Shown: one piece after another, positions 53,575 to 62,493 of the stretch | Layout: every line of letters begins with the position of its first letter | Position numbering within the stretch: the first letter of the stretch is position 1 | DNA from: Bacteroidota bacterium | GTDB lineage: Bacteria; Bacteroidota; Bacteroidia; Bacteroidales; Lentimicrobiaceae | Direction: 5' to 3' | Length of the DNA stretch: 64,000 nt | Assembly: GCA_023441805.1 (NCBI GenBank) | Contig: JAEZNO010000002.1 | Span: 62,001-126,000 of the forward strand | Notes under the pieces: model-generated | What the model was told of the DNA's origin: nothing | Databases searched by the model: none | What the model saw: only the letters and a program-made list of their open reading frames with translations | Position numbers and translations under genes: made by a program

Positions 53575-53832
53575 TTACTTAGCTCTTTCAATAATTTCGA
53601 CTAATCTCCAGCACTTATTCTTGCTTAAAGGACGAGTTTCGGCTATCCGAACTGTATCGCCTATATTGCAGTCATTGTTTTCATCGTGCGCAGCAAATCT
53701 GGAAGTTCTCTTCACAAATTTACCATACTTGGGGTGCATTTCACGGCGTTCAATAAGAACGATTATAGATTTCTGCATTTTGTTGCTAACAACAACCCCA
53801 ATTCTTTCTTTTCTAAGGTTTCTTGTTTCCAT
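53575..53832 (-). CDS. rpsQ: Ribosomal protein S17
   Basis: 85 aa OB fold: RKERIGVVVSNKMQKSIIVLIERR, HPKYGKFVKRTSRFAAHDENNDC and GDTVRIAETRPLSKNKCWRLVEI. It lies 15 bp after rpmC. Confidence 0.97.
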   Translation of the reverse strand: METRNLRKERIGVVVSNKMQKSIIVLIERREMHPKYGKFVKRTSRFAAHDENNDCNIGDTVRIAETRPLSKNKCWRLVEIIERAK

Positions 53833-53847
53833 CGTCTCTTTTCCCGA

Positions 53848-54075
53848 TTATTTGTTTACAGCTGTTGACTGAACCTTTGTTGCTTCATCAGTATTACGTT
53901 TGTGCAATTCTGTAAGCATACGGGCAATGGTTCTACGGTATGTTTTTATCTTATTAGGATTCTCAAGAGGAGAAACAGCATGGTTAAGCTTCAGCTTATC
54001 GAGTTGTTTGCGCTCTTCTTCCAGCCTCTCAATGAGTTCGGGTGTTGATAGCTCTCTAATGACTTCTTGTTTCAT
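53848..54075 (-). CDS. rpmC: Ribosomal protein L29
   Basis: 75 aa, two-helix protein: MKQEVIRELSTPELIERLEEERKQL, then PLENPNKIKTYRRTIARMLTEL and a short Thr-rich tail. It sits at the peptide exit tunnel next to L23. It lies 6 bp after rplP. Confidence 0.95.
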   Translation of the reverse strand: MKQEVIRELSTPELIERLEEERKQLDKLKLNHAVSPLENPNKIKTYRRTIARMLTELHKRNTDEATKVQSTAVNK

Positions 54076-54081
54076 CGTTGC

Positions 54082-54510
54082 TTAAATTGTTTCTTCAATG
54101 TAATCTCTTCTTACTACAAAGCGGGTAGCCACCGGTAACTTCTGGGCTGCAAGCCTCAATGCTTCTTTTGCCACTTGTTCTGGAACCCCTTCTGCTTCAA
54201 ATAATATTCTACCGGGGCTAACACGTGCAACAAAATATTCAGGCGCACCTTTTCCTTTTCCCATACGTACTTCGGCAGGTTTCTTTGTTACCGGTTTATC
54301 CGGGAATATGCGAATCCATATTTGTCCTTCACGTTTCATGTGACGGCTAACTGCCTGACGTGCTGCCTCTATTTGTCTGCCGGTTATCCAGGCTTCTTCC
54401 AGAGTTTTGATGCCGAATGATCCGAATGAAAGCTCTGCACCACGCTTTGTGTTGCCTTTCATTTTGCCTTTCTGCATCTTTCTGTACTTGGTTTTCTTTG
54501 GCTGTAACAT
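54082..54510 (-). CDS. rplP: Ribosomal protein L16
   Basis: 142 aa. It opens MLQPKKTKYRKMQKGKMKG. Central RQAVSRHMKREGQIWIRIFPDKPVTKKPAEVRMGKGKG is the conserved A-site region. Complete. It lies 48 bp after rpsC. Confidence 0.97.
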   Translation of the reverse strand: MLQPKKTKYRKMQKGKMKGNTKRGAELSFGSFGIKTLEEAWITGRQIEAARQAVSRHMKREGQIWIRIFPDKPVTKKPAEVRMGKGKGAPEYFVARVSPGRILFEAEGVPEQVAKEALRLAAQKLPVATRFVVRRDYIEETI

Positions 54511-54558
54511 TATTTCAAAATATTGATCGGATTGTTACTCTTTTTCTTTAATTTCAAC

Positions 54559-55320
54559 TTACTTCCTTGAGCGTTCTCTTCCACCCTGGCGATTACCACG
54601 TGGCGGACGACTACCTCCAGGACGCTGTCCCATTGGTTTTTCTCCTCGTCCACCGGCAATATTAGTGCTCTCAGTACTTGGCACTAATTCTGGTTTGCCA
54701 TAAACTTCACCCTTACAAATCCATACTTTTATACCGATACGTCCATAAGTAGTATGAGCTTCTGCTAATGCATAATCGATATCTGCACGCAAGGTATGTA
54801 GCGGAGTACGTCCTTCTTTTATCATCTCGCGACGTGCCATTTCAGCACCTGCCAATCTTCCTGATATCAGAACCTTTATACCTTCAGCTCCAATTCTCAT
54901 GGTTGATGCTATAGCTGTCTTTATAGCTCTACGATATGATATACGACCTTCAATTTGACGTGCAATGGCATTGGCAACGATCACTGCATCCATTTCCGGG
55001 CGTTTTATCTCTGAGATATTGATCTGGATCTCTTTCTTAGTGATCTTTTTCAACTCTTCCTTAAGCTTGTCAACTTCCTGCCCACCTTTTCCTATAATAA
55101 TACCCGGACGGGCAGTATGTATGGTTACGGTAACAAGTTTAAGTGTGCGCTCAATGACAATCTTTGAAACGCCGGCCTTTGATAAACGTGCGTTAAGATA
55201 GTTACGAATCTGATCATCTTCAATCAGTTTATTCTCGAAACGCCTTCCGCCATACCAGTTAGAATCCCATCCTTTTATGATGCCTAATCTGTTACCTATT
55301 GGATTTGTTTTTTGTCCCAT
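54559..55320 (-). CDS. rpsC: Ribosomal protein S3
   Basis: 253 aa. The KH domain (about 40-110) has RPGIIIGKGGQEVDKLKEELKK. The C-terminal domain has RREMIKEGRTPLHTLRADIDYA and YGRIGIKVWICKGEVYGK. A Gly/Arg/Pro-rich tail of about 35 residues ends the protein, longer than in E. coli and probably disordered. It lines the mRNA entry channel. It lies 50 bp after rplV. Confidence 0.97.
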   Translation of the reverse strand: MGQKTNPIGNRLGIIKGWDSNWYGGRRFENKLIEDDQIRNYLNARLSKAGVSKIVIERTLKLVTVTIHTARPGIIIGKGGQEVDKLKEELKKITKKEIQINISEIKRPEMDAVIVANAIARQIEGRISYRRAIKTAIASTMRIGAEGIKVLISGRLAGAEMARREMIKEGRTPLHTLRADIDYALAEAHTTYGRIGIKVWICKGEVYGKPELVPSTESTNIAGGRGEKPMGQRPGGSRPPRGNRQGGRERSRK

Positions 55321-55370
55321 TCAACAAAATATTATTTAGTTGTTTAAAGCCTGCTTTGCAGTATTCGTTT

Positions 55371-55781
55371 TTATTCGTTTGTTTCTGTTATCCTGTTATC
55401 AATTAATACTGTAACATGATTTGAGCGTTTACGTATCCTGTGTGCGCGACCCTGAGGTGCTGTTCTGATACGCTTTAATGACCGGCCTCCGTCTACTCCA
55501 ATCTCTTTAATATAGAGATTGCTGTTTTCCATGCGAACACCTTCGTTTTTAGCCTGCCAGTTTGCAAGGGCTGAAAGAACAAGTTTGTGAAGACGATTGC
55601 TTGCTTCTTGTGGAGCATGATGTAAGACATGTAATGCCTGTTCTACTTTCATACCGCGTACCATGTCGGCAACCAGGCGCATTTTACGTGGCGAAGTTGG
55701 ACAATTGTTCAATTTTGCGAACGCTTCCTTCTTCTTTGCTTCCTTGATGATCTCGGCTCTGTTATGTTTACGTGATCCCAT
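55371..55781 (-). CDS. rplV: Ribosomal protein L22
   Basis: 136 aa. NNCPTSPRKMRLVADMVRGM opens the core, and the C-terminal hairpin GGRSLKRIRTAPQGRAHRIRKRSNHVTV lines the exit tunnel. A 15-residue N-terminal extension precedes the core. It lies 6 bp after rpsS. Confidence 0.97.
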   Translation of the reverse strand: MGSRKHNRAEIIKEAKKKEAFAKLNNCPTSPRKMRLVADMVRGMKVEQALHVLHHAPQEASNRLHKLVLSALANWQAKNEGVRMENSNLYIKEIGVDGGRSLKRIRTAPQGRAHRIRKRSNHVTVLIDNRITETNE

Positions 55782-55787
55782 TGTTCT

Positions 55788-56066
55788 TTATTTTTTACCT
55801 TTATCTTTACTACCGGCATGACCACGGAATATTCTCGTCGGTGAGAATTCACCAAATTTGTGTCCTACCATGTTTTCAGTTACATATACAGGGATAAATT
55901 TATTCCCATTGTGTACAGCAATTGTCTGTCCAACAAAATCAGGAGAGATCATTGATGCACGTGACCAGGTTTTTATAACAACCTTCTTGTTCGATGCTAC
56001 TGCATCTAACACTTTCTTTTCCAGTTTATAGTCTATATAAGGACCTTTTTTTAATGAACGGCTCAT
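55788..56066 (-). CDS. rpsS: Ribosomal protein S19
   Basis: 92 aa: MSRSLKKGPYIDYKLEKKV, IKTWSRASMISPDFVGQTIAVHNG, and MVGHKFGEFSPTRIFRGHAG, all canonical. It lies 23 bp after rplB in the S10 operon. Confidence 0.97.
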   Translation of the reverse strand: MSRSLKKGPYIDYKLEKKVLDAVASNKKVVIKTWSRASMISPDFVGQTIAVHNGNKFIPVYVTENMVGHKFGEFSPTRIFRGHAGSKDKGKK

Positions 56067-56089
56067 ATTAAAGTGCTCTTAATGATCAA

Positions 56090-56914
56090 TTACTTCTTCC
56101 TTCTTTCAATTATATACTTATTCGAAGCTTTCTTCGGATAACGTGTCTTGTAACCCTTTGCAGGAATACCCTTACGTGATCTTGGATGTCCTCCTGATGC
56201 TCTTCCTTCACCACCACCCATCGGGTGATCTACCGGATTCATTACAACTGCACGAGTACGTGGACGACGACCGAACCAACGACTGCGGCCGGCTTTTCCT
56301 GAAACCTCAAGGTTGTGCTCAGTATTCGATACCATTCCAATGGTAGCTTTACATGTCTGCAAAATCATTCTGGTTTCACCTGAAGGCATTTTCACTATTG
56401 CAAACTTACCATCGCGTGACATTAACTGTGCTGAAGAACCCGCACTGCGAGCCATCTTGGCACCCTGTCCCGGACGAAGTTCAATATTATGTATTACAGT
56501 ACCAAAGGGTATCTCACTCAGATATAATGAATTGCCAATTTCGGGTTGAGCATTCTTTCCTGATATTACCTGCTGACCAACTTTTAATCCATTGGGAGCA
56601 ACAATATATCTCTTCTCTCCATCAGCATAAAACAATAATGCTATACGAGCTGTACGGTTAGGATCATACTCAATTGTCTGGACGGTTGCAGGAATACCTT
56701 CTTTATCACGCTTGAAATCGATGATACGATATTTCTTCTTGTGTCCGCCACCTATCGACCTCATGGTCATTTTACCATCATTATTACGTCCGCCCGTTCT
56801 CTTATGAGAAACCACAAGGCTCTTCTCCGGACTGGTGGCTGTTATATCATCCAGAGCGCTTACCAGTTTAAAGCGCTGACTTGAAGTGGTCGGTTTGAAT
56901 TTCTTTAAAGCCAT
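56090..56914 (-). CDS. rplB: Ribosomal protein L2
   Basis: 274 aa, full length. It includes the peptidyl-transferase-proximal stretch AVVMNPVDHPMGGGEGRASGG with the conserved His, and SGRNNDGKMT-like basic segments. It contacts domain IV of 23S rRNA. It lies 5 bp after rplW. Confidence 0.98.
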   Translation of the reverse strand: MALKKFKPTTSSQRFKLVSALDDITATSPEKSLVVSHKRTGGRNNDGKMTMRSIGGGHKKKYRIIDFKRDKEGIPATVQTIEYDPNRTARIALLFYADGEKRYIVAPNGLKVGQQVISGKNAQPEIGNSLYLSEIPFGTVIHNIELRPGQGAKMARSAGSSAQLMSRDGKFAIVKMPSGETRMILQTCKATIGMVSNTEHNLEVSGKAGRSRWFGRRPRTRAVVMNPVDHPMGGGEGRASGGHPRSRKGIPAKGYKTRYPKKASNKYIIERRKK

Positions 56915-56919
56915 TATCT

Positions 56920-57210
56920 TTAAATATTGCTATAAAAATCAATTGTTTCACCCTCAGCTAATGTAATGATAGCTTTCTTGTATGCTCCTGTGGACCCTTG
57001 TACGATGCCGGTCTTGGTAAACCTGCTCTTGTTTTTTCCACTGTAAGTCATAGTTTTAACTTCTTTTACATCAACTCCATATAATTCCTGTACAGCTTTT
57101 TTTATCTGTAGCTTATTCGAGTCCTTTTTTACGATGAACCCGTAACGGTGGAGCTTTTCACCTAAGGCTGTCATCTTTTCCGTAACTACCGGCTTTATTA
57201 TGATTCCCAT
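56920..57210 (-). CDS. rplW: Ribosomal protein L23
   Basis: 96 aa. It opens MGIIIKPVVTEKMTALGEKLHRYGFIV; KLQIKKAVQELYGVDVKEVKTM follows. It is the docking site for trigger factor and SRP at the tunnel exit. It lies 49 bp after rplD. Confidence 0.96.
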   Translation of the reverse strand: MGIIIKPVVTEKMTALGEKLHRYGFIVKKDSNKLQIKKAVQELYGVDVKEVKTMTYSGKNKSRFTKTGIVQGSTGAYKKAIITLAEGETIDFYSNI

Positions 57211-57259
57211 CGTTTCGTTATATTAATGGTTTCTAATCTCAGCGCTTTAATGCGGTGAA

Positions 57260-57889
57260 TTAATTTTGAAATACTTTTTCAATTTCGGCAACTGAACCTT
57301 CTAATAGTATCAGGTTGTTCGCACGAAGAATTTCATACGTATTAAGATCTGCTGCTCTCATTACCCTTGCACTCTTTAAATTACGTGAGGATAAATACAG
57401 TGCCTTATTGCTTTCACTTAATACCATCAGAGTCTTCTTTCCTTCTAATTTCAGGTTCTCGAGTAATTCGACAAAAGTCTTTGTCTTTGGTTTCTCAATG
57501 TTAATATCTTCCAAAACGACAATGCTATTGTTTTTTGCCTTGTAAGAAAGAGCTGACATACGAGCAAGTTGTTTAAGCTTCTGATTTAATTTGAAGCTAT
57601 AATCCCTTGGATGTGGTCCGAATGCTCTTGCACCACCTCTGATTGTCGGCGATTTAATACTACCTGCTCTTGCTCCACCTGTACCTTTTTGTTTTTTCAA
57701 CTTACGGGTACTACCTGACACTACAGATTTCTCCTTTGAACTATGTGTACCCTGGCGCTGATTAGCAAGGTATTGTTTAGTATCAAGATAGATGGCGTGG
57801 TCGTTAGGCTCGATATTATAAATCGAATCGCTAAGGGTAACTGTCCTTGCAGTTTTCTCCCCTTTAATGTTATAAACTTCTAGCTCCAT
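57260..57889 (-). CDS. rplD: Ribosomal protein L4
   Basis: 209 aa. The loop reaching into the exit tunnel is visible as KKQKGTGGARAGSIKSPTIRGGARAFGP. In E. coli L4 represses the S10 operon. Its start overlaps the end of rplC by 10 bp. Confidence 0.97.
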   Translation of the reverse strand: MELEVYNIKGEKTARTVTLSDSIYNIEPNDHAIYLDTKQYLANQRQGTHSSKEKSVVSGSTRKLKKQKGTGGARAGSIKSPTIRGGARAFGPHPRDYSFKLNQKLKQLARMSALSYKAKNNSIVVLEDINIEKPKTKTFVELLENLKLEGKKTLMVLSESNKALYLSSRNLKSARVMRAADLNTYEILRANNLILLEGSVAEIEKVFQN

Positions 57890-58509
57890 CGTTCAATTAT
57901 TACATATGATCCATTAGCTCCGGGCACACCACCCTTAACCAATAACAGATTCTTTTCCTTAACTATTTTAATTATCTGAAGATTGATCATCTTCCTTCTC
58001 TTGCTACCCATCTGGCCGGCCATGCGTAAACCTTTAAATACTCTTGATGGCCAAGATGATGCACCTACTGATCCGGGAGCCCTTAATCTGTTGTGCTGTC
58101 CGTGGGTTACTCCGCCAACACCATTAAATCCATGACGGCGAACAACACCCTGAAATCCCTTACCTTTGGTAATGCCTACTACGTCAATGTATTCACCTTC
58201 AACGAATACGTCTACTTCTACTTTTTCACCAAATTGCTTACGGTGACCGGCTTCAAAACGTGTAAATTCAACTAGTTTCCTCTTTGGACTAACACCGGCT
58301 TTAGCGAAATGACCCTTTTCAGCTTTGTTTGTATGCTTCTCTTTCTTATCCTCATACGCTAATTGAATGGCATCATATCCGTCGTTCTCTTTTGTCCTGA
58401 TCTGTGTAACATAACAAGGACCGGCTTCAATGACGGTAACAGGAATATTCTTGCCATTGGCATCGAATATACTGGTCATTCCGATTTTTTTTCCTATAAT
58501 TCCTGACAT
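57880..58509 (-). CDS. rplC: Ribosomal protein L3
   Basis: 209 aa. It opens MSGIIGKKIGMTSIFDANG. The central KGKGFQGVVRRHGFNGVGGVTHGQHNRLRAPGSVG loop approaches the peptidyl transferase centre. Complete. It lies 62 bp after rpsJ. Confidence 0.97.
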   Translation of the reverse strand: MSGIIGKKIGMTSIFDANGKNIPVTVIEAGPCYVTQIRTKENDGYDAIQLAYEDKKEKHTNKAEKGHFAKAGVSPKRKLVEFTRFEAGHRKQFGEKVEVDVFVEGEYIDVVGITKGKGFQGVVRRHGFNGVGGVTHGQHNRLRAPGSVGASSWPSRVFKGLRMAGQMGSKRRKMINLQIIKIVKEKNLLLVKGGVPGANGSYVIIERWS

Positions 58510-58571
58510 TGCAGTATCATGTTAATTTTTGATGATTCTTTTTTCAAACAGCTCCTATTTTACCTTTCTCG

Positions 58572-58877
58572 TCAGACTTTGATTTCTACCTCTACTCCAC
58601 TTGGTAATTCCAGTTTCATCAAGGCATCTATAGTCTTACTGGTTGTACTATAAATATCGAGCAGGCGCTTATATGAGTTCAGTTCAAACTGCTCTCTCGA
58701 CTTTTTATTGACGAAGGTTGACCTCAACACAGTGTAAATCTTCTTGTTGGTTGGCAGAGGAATAGGTCCGTTAACAACTGCACCGGTCGATTTTACAGTC
58801 TTTACAATCTTTTCAGCTGATTTATCCACCAAGCTGTGATCGTACGATTTCAGTTTTATTCTGATCCTTTGGCTCAC
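58572..58877 (-). CDS. rpsJ: Ribosomal protein S10 (NusE)
   Basis: 101 aa: MSQRIRIKLKSYDHSLVDKSAEKIV, GAVVNGPIPLPTNKKIYTVLRS and LELPSGVEVEIKV. It is also the antitermination factor NusE. It follows fusA by only 27 bp, so no separate S10 promoter is visible. Confidence 0.97.
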   Translation of the reverse strand: MSQRIRIKLKSYDHSLVDKSAEKIVKTVKSTGAVVNGPIPLPTNKKIYTVLRSTFVNKKSREQFELNSYKRLLDIYSTTSKTIDALMKLELPSGVEVEIKV

Positions 58878-58904
58878 TTTACTTTGAGTTTATTGATTTA
58901 TTCT

Positions 58905-61013
58905 TTATTTAATAAGATATCCTTTAATCTTGTATATTATATCATTAGTCATTGAAGATGGTAGCTCAGCATAGTGTGAAAACTCCATACTTGAATTCCC
59001 TCTCCCTGATGTAATAGTACGTAAACTTGTTACGTAACCAAACATCTCTGCTAAAGGTACATGTGCCTTAACTATCTGATATCGATTTCTGTGTTCAATA
59101 CCTTCTACACTTGCCCTGCGCTTGTTTAAATCACTTGTAATGTCACCAACATATTCATCAGGTACATTAACTTCAAGTTTCATGACAGGCTCCATTAGGA
59201 CTGTGCGTGCCTTACGTGCTGCTTCTTTAAAACCAACCTTAGCACAGATCTCAAAAGCTAATGAGTCGGAATCAACCTGATGGAACGAACCATCAAGTAA
59301 ACGTACTTTAAGGCTCTCTAAACTAAAGCCGGCAAGTACACCATTCTGCATGGCAATCCTGAAACCCTTCTCAATAGCAGGAATATATTCTTTTGGGATG
59401 TTACCTCCCTTTACTTCATTTATAAACTGAAGTCCTCTGATATTTTCATCAGCCGGTCCGATTTCAAACAGTATGTCGGCAAATTTACCCTTGCCACCAT
59501 GTTGCTTCTTGTAAACCTCACGATGCTCAATTGTTGTTGTTATTGCCTCTTTATAAGCTACCTGAGGATTTCCCTTATTAACTTCAATCTGGAACTCACG
59601 ACGTAGTCTGTCAGTAATAATATCCAGATGTAATTCTCCCATGCCACTGATGACAGTTTGTCCTGTTTCTTCATCAACCTTAACTGTGAAAGTTGGATCT
59701 TCTTCAGCCAGTTTATTGAGTGAAGCATCCAATTTTTCAACATCATTTTGAGTCTTAGGCTCAATAGCTATGCTGATAACAGGTTCGGGGAATGTAATCG
59801 ACTCAAGTGCAATCGGGTGTTTCTCATCACAAAGAGTATCACCTGTGTGCAATTCCTTAAATCCGACAAGAGCTGCAATATCACCCGCCTCAACATGGTC
59901 CAGAGGATTTTGCTTATTGGCATGCATCTGGAAAATTCTCGATATGCGTTCTTTCTTTCCGGTTGATGTATTTAGTACATAGCTACCGGCATTAAGAACA
60001 CCTGAGTATACCTTCACAAATGCCAACCTTCCAACATAAGGATCAGTTGCAATTTTGAAAACTAACGCAGAGAAAGGCTCCGAAGCATCAGTCTTCCTGA
60101 TTTCTTCATTCTCAGTCTTCGGGTTAATGCCTTTTACTGATTCAATCTCTGCTGGATTTGGGAGAAAATAAACAATTGCATCCAGCAATGGCTGAACACC
60201 CTTGTTTTTAAACGATGCACCACAAAGAACAGGTGTTATTCGCTGTTCAATAGTTGCTTTTCTGATAATTGATCGCATTTCATCAGGAGTGATAGAATTG
60301 TGATCAGCAACAAACTTATCAAAAAGTGATTCATCTTCTTCAGCTACACCTTCGATAAGTTGTTTGCGGTATTCATCAACCAATTCTTTAACATCACCGG
60401 GTACTTCAGCTACTGTAAAATTAGCACCTAGTGATTCATCTTCATCGTTCCAGATTATTGCTTTATTAGTAATGAGGTCAACTACACCGGTAAACGCTTC
60501 TTCTTCTCCGATTGGAATTTGAAGAGGTATAGGATTTGCTCCTAATTTGTCCTTTATCTGGTTGATAACCTCAAAATAATCGGCGCCTACCCTATCCATT
60601 TTGTTGACAAAACTTATTCGGGGGACGCCGTATTTATCAGCTTGTTTCCATACAGTTTCGCTTTGAGGTTCAACACCTTCAACAGCGCTAAATATGGCAA
60701 CAGCACCATCGAGAACTCTGAGTGATCGTTCCACTTCAACAGTGAAATCAACATGCCCCGGAGTATCGATAATATTGATTTTATATTTCTGCTCATTCAC
60801 GTCCCAATAGACGGTAGTAGCAGCTGATGTGATAGTAATTCCGCGTTCCTGCTCCTGGATCATCCAATCCATGGTAGCAGTACCTTCGTGTACTTCACCA
60901 ATTTTATAGTTTATACCGGTGTAATACAGAATACGCTCAGTTGTTGTGGTTTTACCCGCATCAATGTGCGCCATAATGCCGATGTTGCGTGTATGTTCTA
61001 ATTTGGCTGACAT
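58905..61013 (-). CDS. fusA: Elongation factor G
   Basis: 702 aa. The P-loop AHIDAGKT is at 15-22. The switch segments are RGITITSAATT and DTPGHVDFTVEV, and the specificity motif is NKMD. All five domains are present, ending at GNSSMEFSHYAELPSS. It drives translocation. It lies 44 bp after rpsG. Confidence 0.98.
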   Translation of the reverse strand: MSAKLEHTRNIGIMAHIDAGKTTTTERILYYTGINYKIGEVHEGTATMDWMIQEQERGITITSAATTVYWDVNEQKYKINIIDTPGHVDFTVEVERSLRVLDGAVAIFSAVEGVEPQSETVWKQADKYGVPRISFVNKMDRVGADYFEVINQIKDKLGANPIPLQIPIGEEEAFTGVVDLITNKAIIWNDEDESLGANFTVAEVPGDVKELVDEYRKQLIEGVAEEDESLFDKFVADHNSITPDEMRSIIRKATIEQRITPVLCGASFKNKGVQPLLDAIVYFLPNPAEIESVKGINPKTENEEIRKTDASEPFSALVFKIATDPYVGRLAFVKVYSGVLNAGSYVLNTSTGKKERISRIFQMHANKQNPLDHVEAGDIAALVGFKELHTGDTLCDEKHPIALESITFPEPVISIAIEPKTQNDVEKLDASLNKLAEEDPTFTVKVDEETGQTVISGMGELHLDIITDRLRREFQIEVNKGNPQVAYKEAITTTIEHREVYKKQHGGKGKFADILFEIGPADENIRGLQFINEVKGGNIPKEYIPAIEKGFRIAMQNGVLAGFSLESLKVRLLDGSFHQVDSDSLAFEICAKVGFKEAARKARTVLMEPVMKLEVNVPDEYVGDITSDLNKRRASVEGIEHRNRYQIVKAHVPLAEMFGYVTSLRTITSGRGNSSMEFSHYAELPSSMTNDIIYKIKGYLIK

Positions 61014-61057
61014 CGTTGTTTTTACTGTATTATTATAGTTTTCCGGTTTAATAAATA

Positions 61058-61525
61058 TTAGAATCTAAAGTGTGAGAATGCCTTATTAGCATCAGCCATA
61101 CGGTGAGTATCTTCTTTCTTTTTGAAAGCAGCACCTTCTTCTTTATAGGCAGCCATAATCTCGCCGGCAAGTTTTTGAGCCATAGTTTTCTCATGACGTT
61201 TGCGAGCGAAGAGGATCAGGTTTTTCATGCCTATAGAACTCTTACGAGCAGGGCGGATTTCAGAAGGTATTTGGAAAGTTGCACCACCGATACGACGGCT
61301 ACGTACTTCAACATTTGGAGTTACGTTGTTGAGTGCTTTTTTCCATACTTCAAGGCCATCTTCAGATGTTTTTTCCGAAACAGTTTCAATTGCATCGTAG
61401 AATATCTGGAAAGCCAGGTTTTTCTTTCCTGTGTACATCAAGTTATTGACGAATTTTGTTACAAGAACGTCATTAAATTTCGGGTCAGGAAGAATGATTC
61501 TCTTTTTTGGTTTTGATTTCCTCAT
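61058..61525 (-). CDS. rpsG: Ribosomal protein S7
   Basis: 155 aa. It opens MRKSKPKKRIILPDPKFNDVLVTKFVN; GGATFQIPSEIRPARKSSIGMKNLILFARKR follows. It nucleates the 30S head and, in E. coli, regulates the str operon. It lies 30 bp after rpsL. Confidence 0.97.
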   Translation of the reverse strand: MRKSKPKKRIILPDPKFNDVLVTKFVNNLMYTGKKNLAFQIFYDAIETVSEKTSEDGLEVWKKALNNVTPNVEVRSRRIGGATFQIPSEIRPARKSSIGMKNLILFARKRHEKTMAQKLAGEIMAAYKEEGAAFKKKEDTHRMADANKAFSHFRF

Positions 61526-61555
61526 TGTTTTATTACTTACCGATTACCTGAAACC

Positions 61556-61966
61556 TTATTTTTTACCTTTACCTTGTGCAGGAGCTGCCTTACCACCTTT
61601 TGGACGCTTGGTTCCATATTTTGAGCGACGCTGGTTACGACCATCAACACCTGAAGTATCAAGAGCACCCCTGATGATGTGATATCTTACGCCCGGCAGG
61701 TCTTTAACCCTACCACCGCGAATCATCACTATTGAGTGTTCCTGTAAGTTGTGACCTTCTCCAGGAATGTACGCATTTACTTCTTTACTATTGGTAAGTC
61801 TAACCCTTGCTACCTTACGCATTGCTGAATTAGGCTTTTTTGGTGTAGTAGTATAAACCCTTACACAAACACCCCTTCGCTGCGGGCAACCATCCAGAGC
61901 CGGTGATTTGCTCTTGAAGGTTAACTTTGTACGTCCTTTACGAACCAATTGCGAAATTGTAGGCAT
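61556..61966 (-). CDS. rpsL: Ribosomal protein S12
   Basis: 136 aa. The decoding-site segments TTPKKPNSAMRKV and VKDLPGVRYHIIRGALD carry the usual Lys residues, so no classical streptomycin-resistance change is visible. A Lys/Ala/Gly-rich C-terminal tail is present. First gene of the str-S10-spc-alpha superoperon, 55 bp after its promoter. Confidence 0.98.
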   Translation of the reverse strand: MPTISQLVRKGRTKLTFKSKSPALDGCPQRRGVCVRVYTTTPKKPNSAMRKVARVRLTNSKEVNAYIPGEGHNLQEHSIVMIRGGRVKDLPGVRYHIIRGALDTSGVDGRNQRRSKYGTKRPKGGKAAPAQGKGKK

Positions 61967-62021
61967 ATCAATACTTTTAATTTTTAGTTTATCGCTGCAT
62001 TACCCCTTTTTTTGGGGACTG

Positions 62022-62052
62022 CAAAAGTACAACTATATTTGATTTATGCAAT
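62022..62052 (-). promoter_or_regulatory. Promoter of the ribosomal superoperon (rpsL)
   Basis: Minus strand ATTG, a 19-bp spacer, TACTTTTG, then CAGTCCCC. The -7 box is exact. A short CCCC-A7-GGGG inverted repeat covers the expected start point. Confidence 0.65.
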
Positions 62053-62059
62053 ACGCTGA

Positions 62060-62366
62060 GGAAAAAATATTTACAAGCTTTTATCTTCTCTTCCCGAAAC
62101 CAGTAGTACCAATCTTTTCGCTCTTCTCTTGATGCTAATTTTTCATTCAGCTTTCCGGATTATAGGTGGGAACTCTTCCGGACAGACACATGGGTTTCCC
62201 CATTTTTACAGACTAAATCAGCCTTCTTTTCTTGTGAAGTGGCAACTCTTGCCTTTTACTGATCGAAACCTATACTTGTCTATTTTATCAGGTTCCCTTG
62301 ATTCGCTAAAATCTCAGAATTTCTCAATCCCGGCCGGGGTTATGAAACCTTTACCCGGAAATGAGG
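62060..62366 (-). ncRNA. Possible structured RNA or long rpsL leader
   Basis: Downstream of the promoter at 62370-62400, the minus strand shows several local stems. ATGGG-GAAA-CCCAT is a GNRA-capped hairpin, GGCAA-GAG-TTGCC is a second, and CCCCGGCCGGG is GC-rich. TTTCCGG near the 5' end can pair with CCGGAAA about 195 nt later to close the whole region. No long open frame exists on this strand. A T-run (six Ts) occurs near 62063. I do not recognise it as 6S, SRP, tmRNA or RNase P RNA. Confidence 0.4.
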
Positions 62367-62369
62367 GTG

Positions 62370-62400
62370 CAAAATTACAAACAAATTTCACACTTCCAAC
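62370..62400 (-). promoter_or_regulatory. Promoter directing transcription towards rpsL
   Basis: Minus strand GTTG, a 19-bp spacer, TAATTTTG, then CACCC. The -7 box is exact. It lies 318 bp upstream of the second, rpsL-proximal promoter and about 95 bp downstream of the 11-bp array. Confidence 0.55.
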
Positions 62401-62493
62401 TTTTTAAAGAAAAAAAAACTAAGAAATATGGCCTGGCGATGATTAACTACTTATAATGACATCCCCTTTTGGCTATTTATTAAGGAAAATAAA

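Noticed and set aside
62250..62340. TPP riboswitch-like string (TGAGA ... GAACCTGAT on the minus strand)
   Set aside because: The pairing ACCC arm and the GTAGGGAA end of the thi-box are missing, spacing is wrong, and no thiamin gene follows.
62110..62366. Cobalamin riboswitch, SRP RNA, 6S RNA, tmRNA or RNase P RNA
   Set aside because: Only short fragments such as TCCGGAAG resemble conserved motifs; none of the full core motifs is present.
62129..62407. Plus-strand open frame of 92 codons upstream of rpsL
   Set aside because: Its composition is odd, no family features are visible, no promoter faces it, and it covers the structured region and a minus-strand promoter. It looks like a chance frame.
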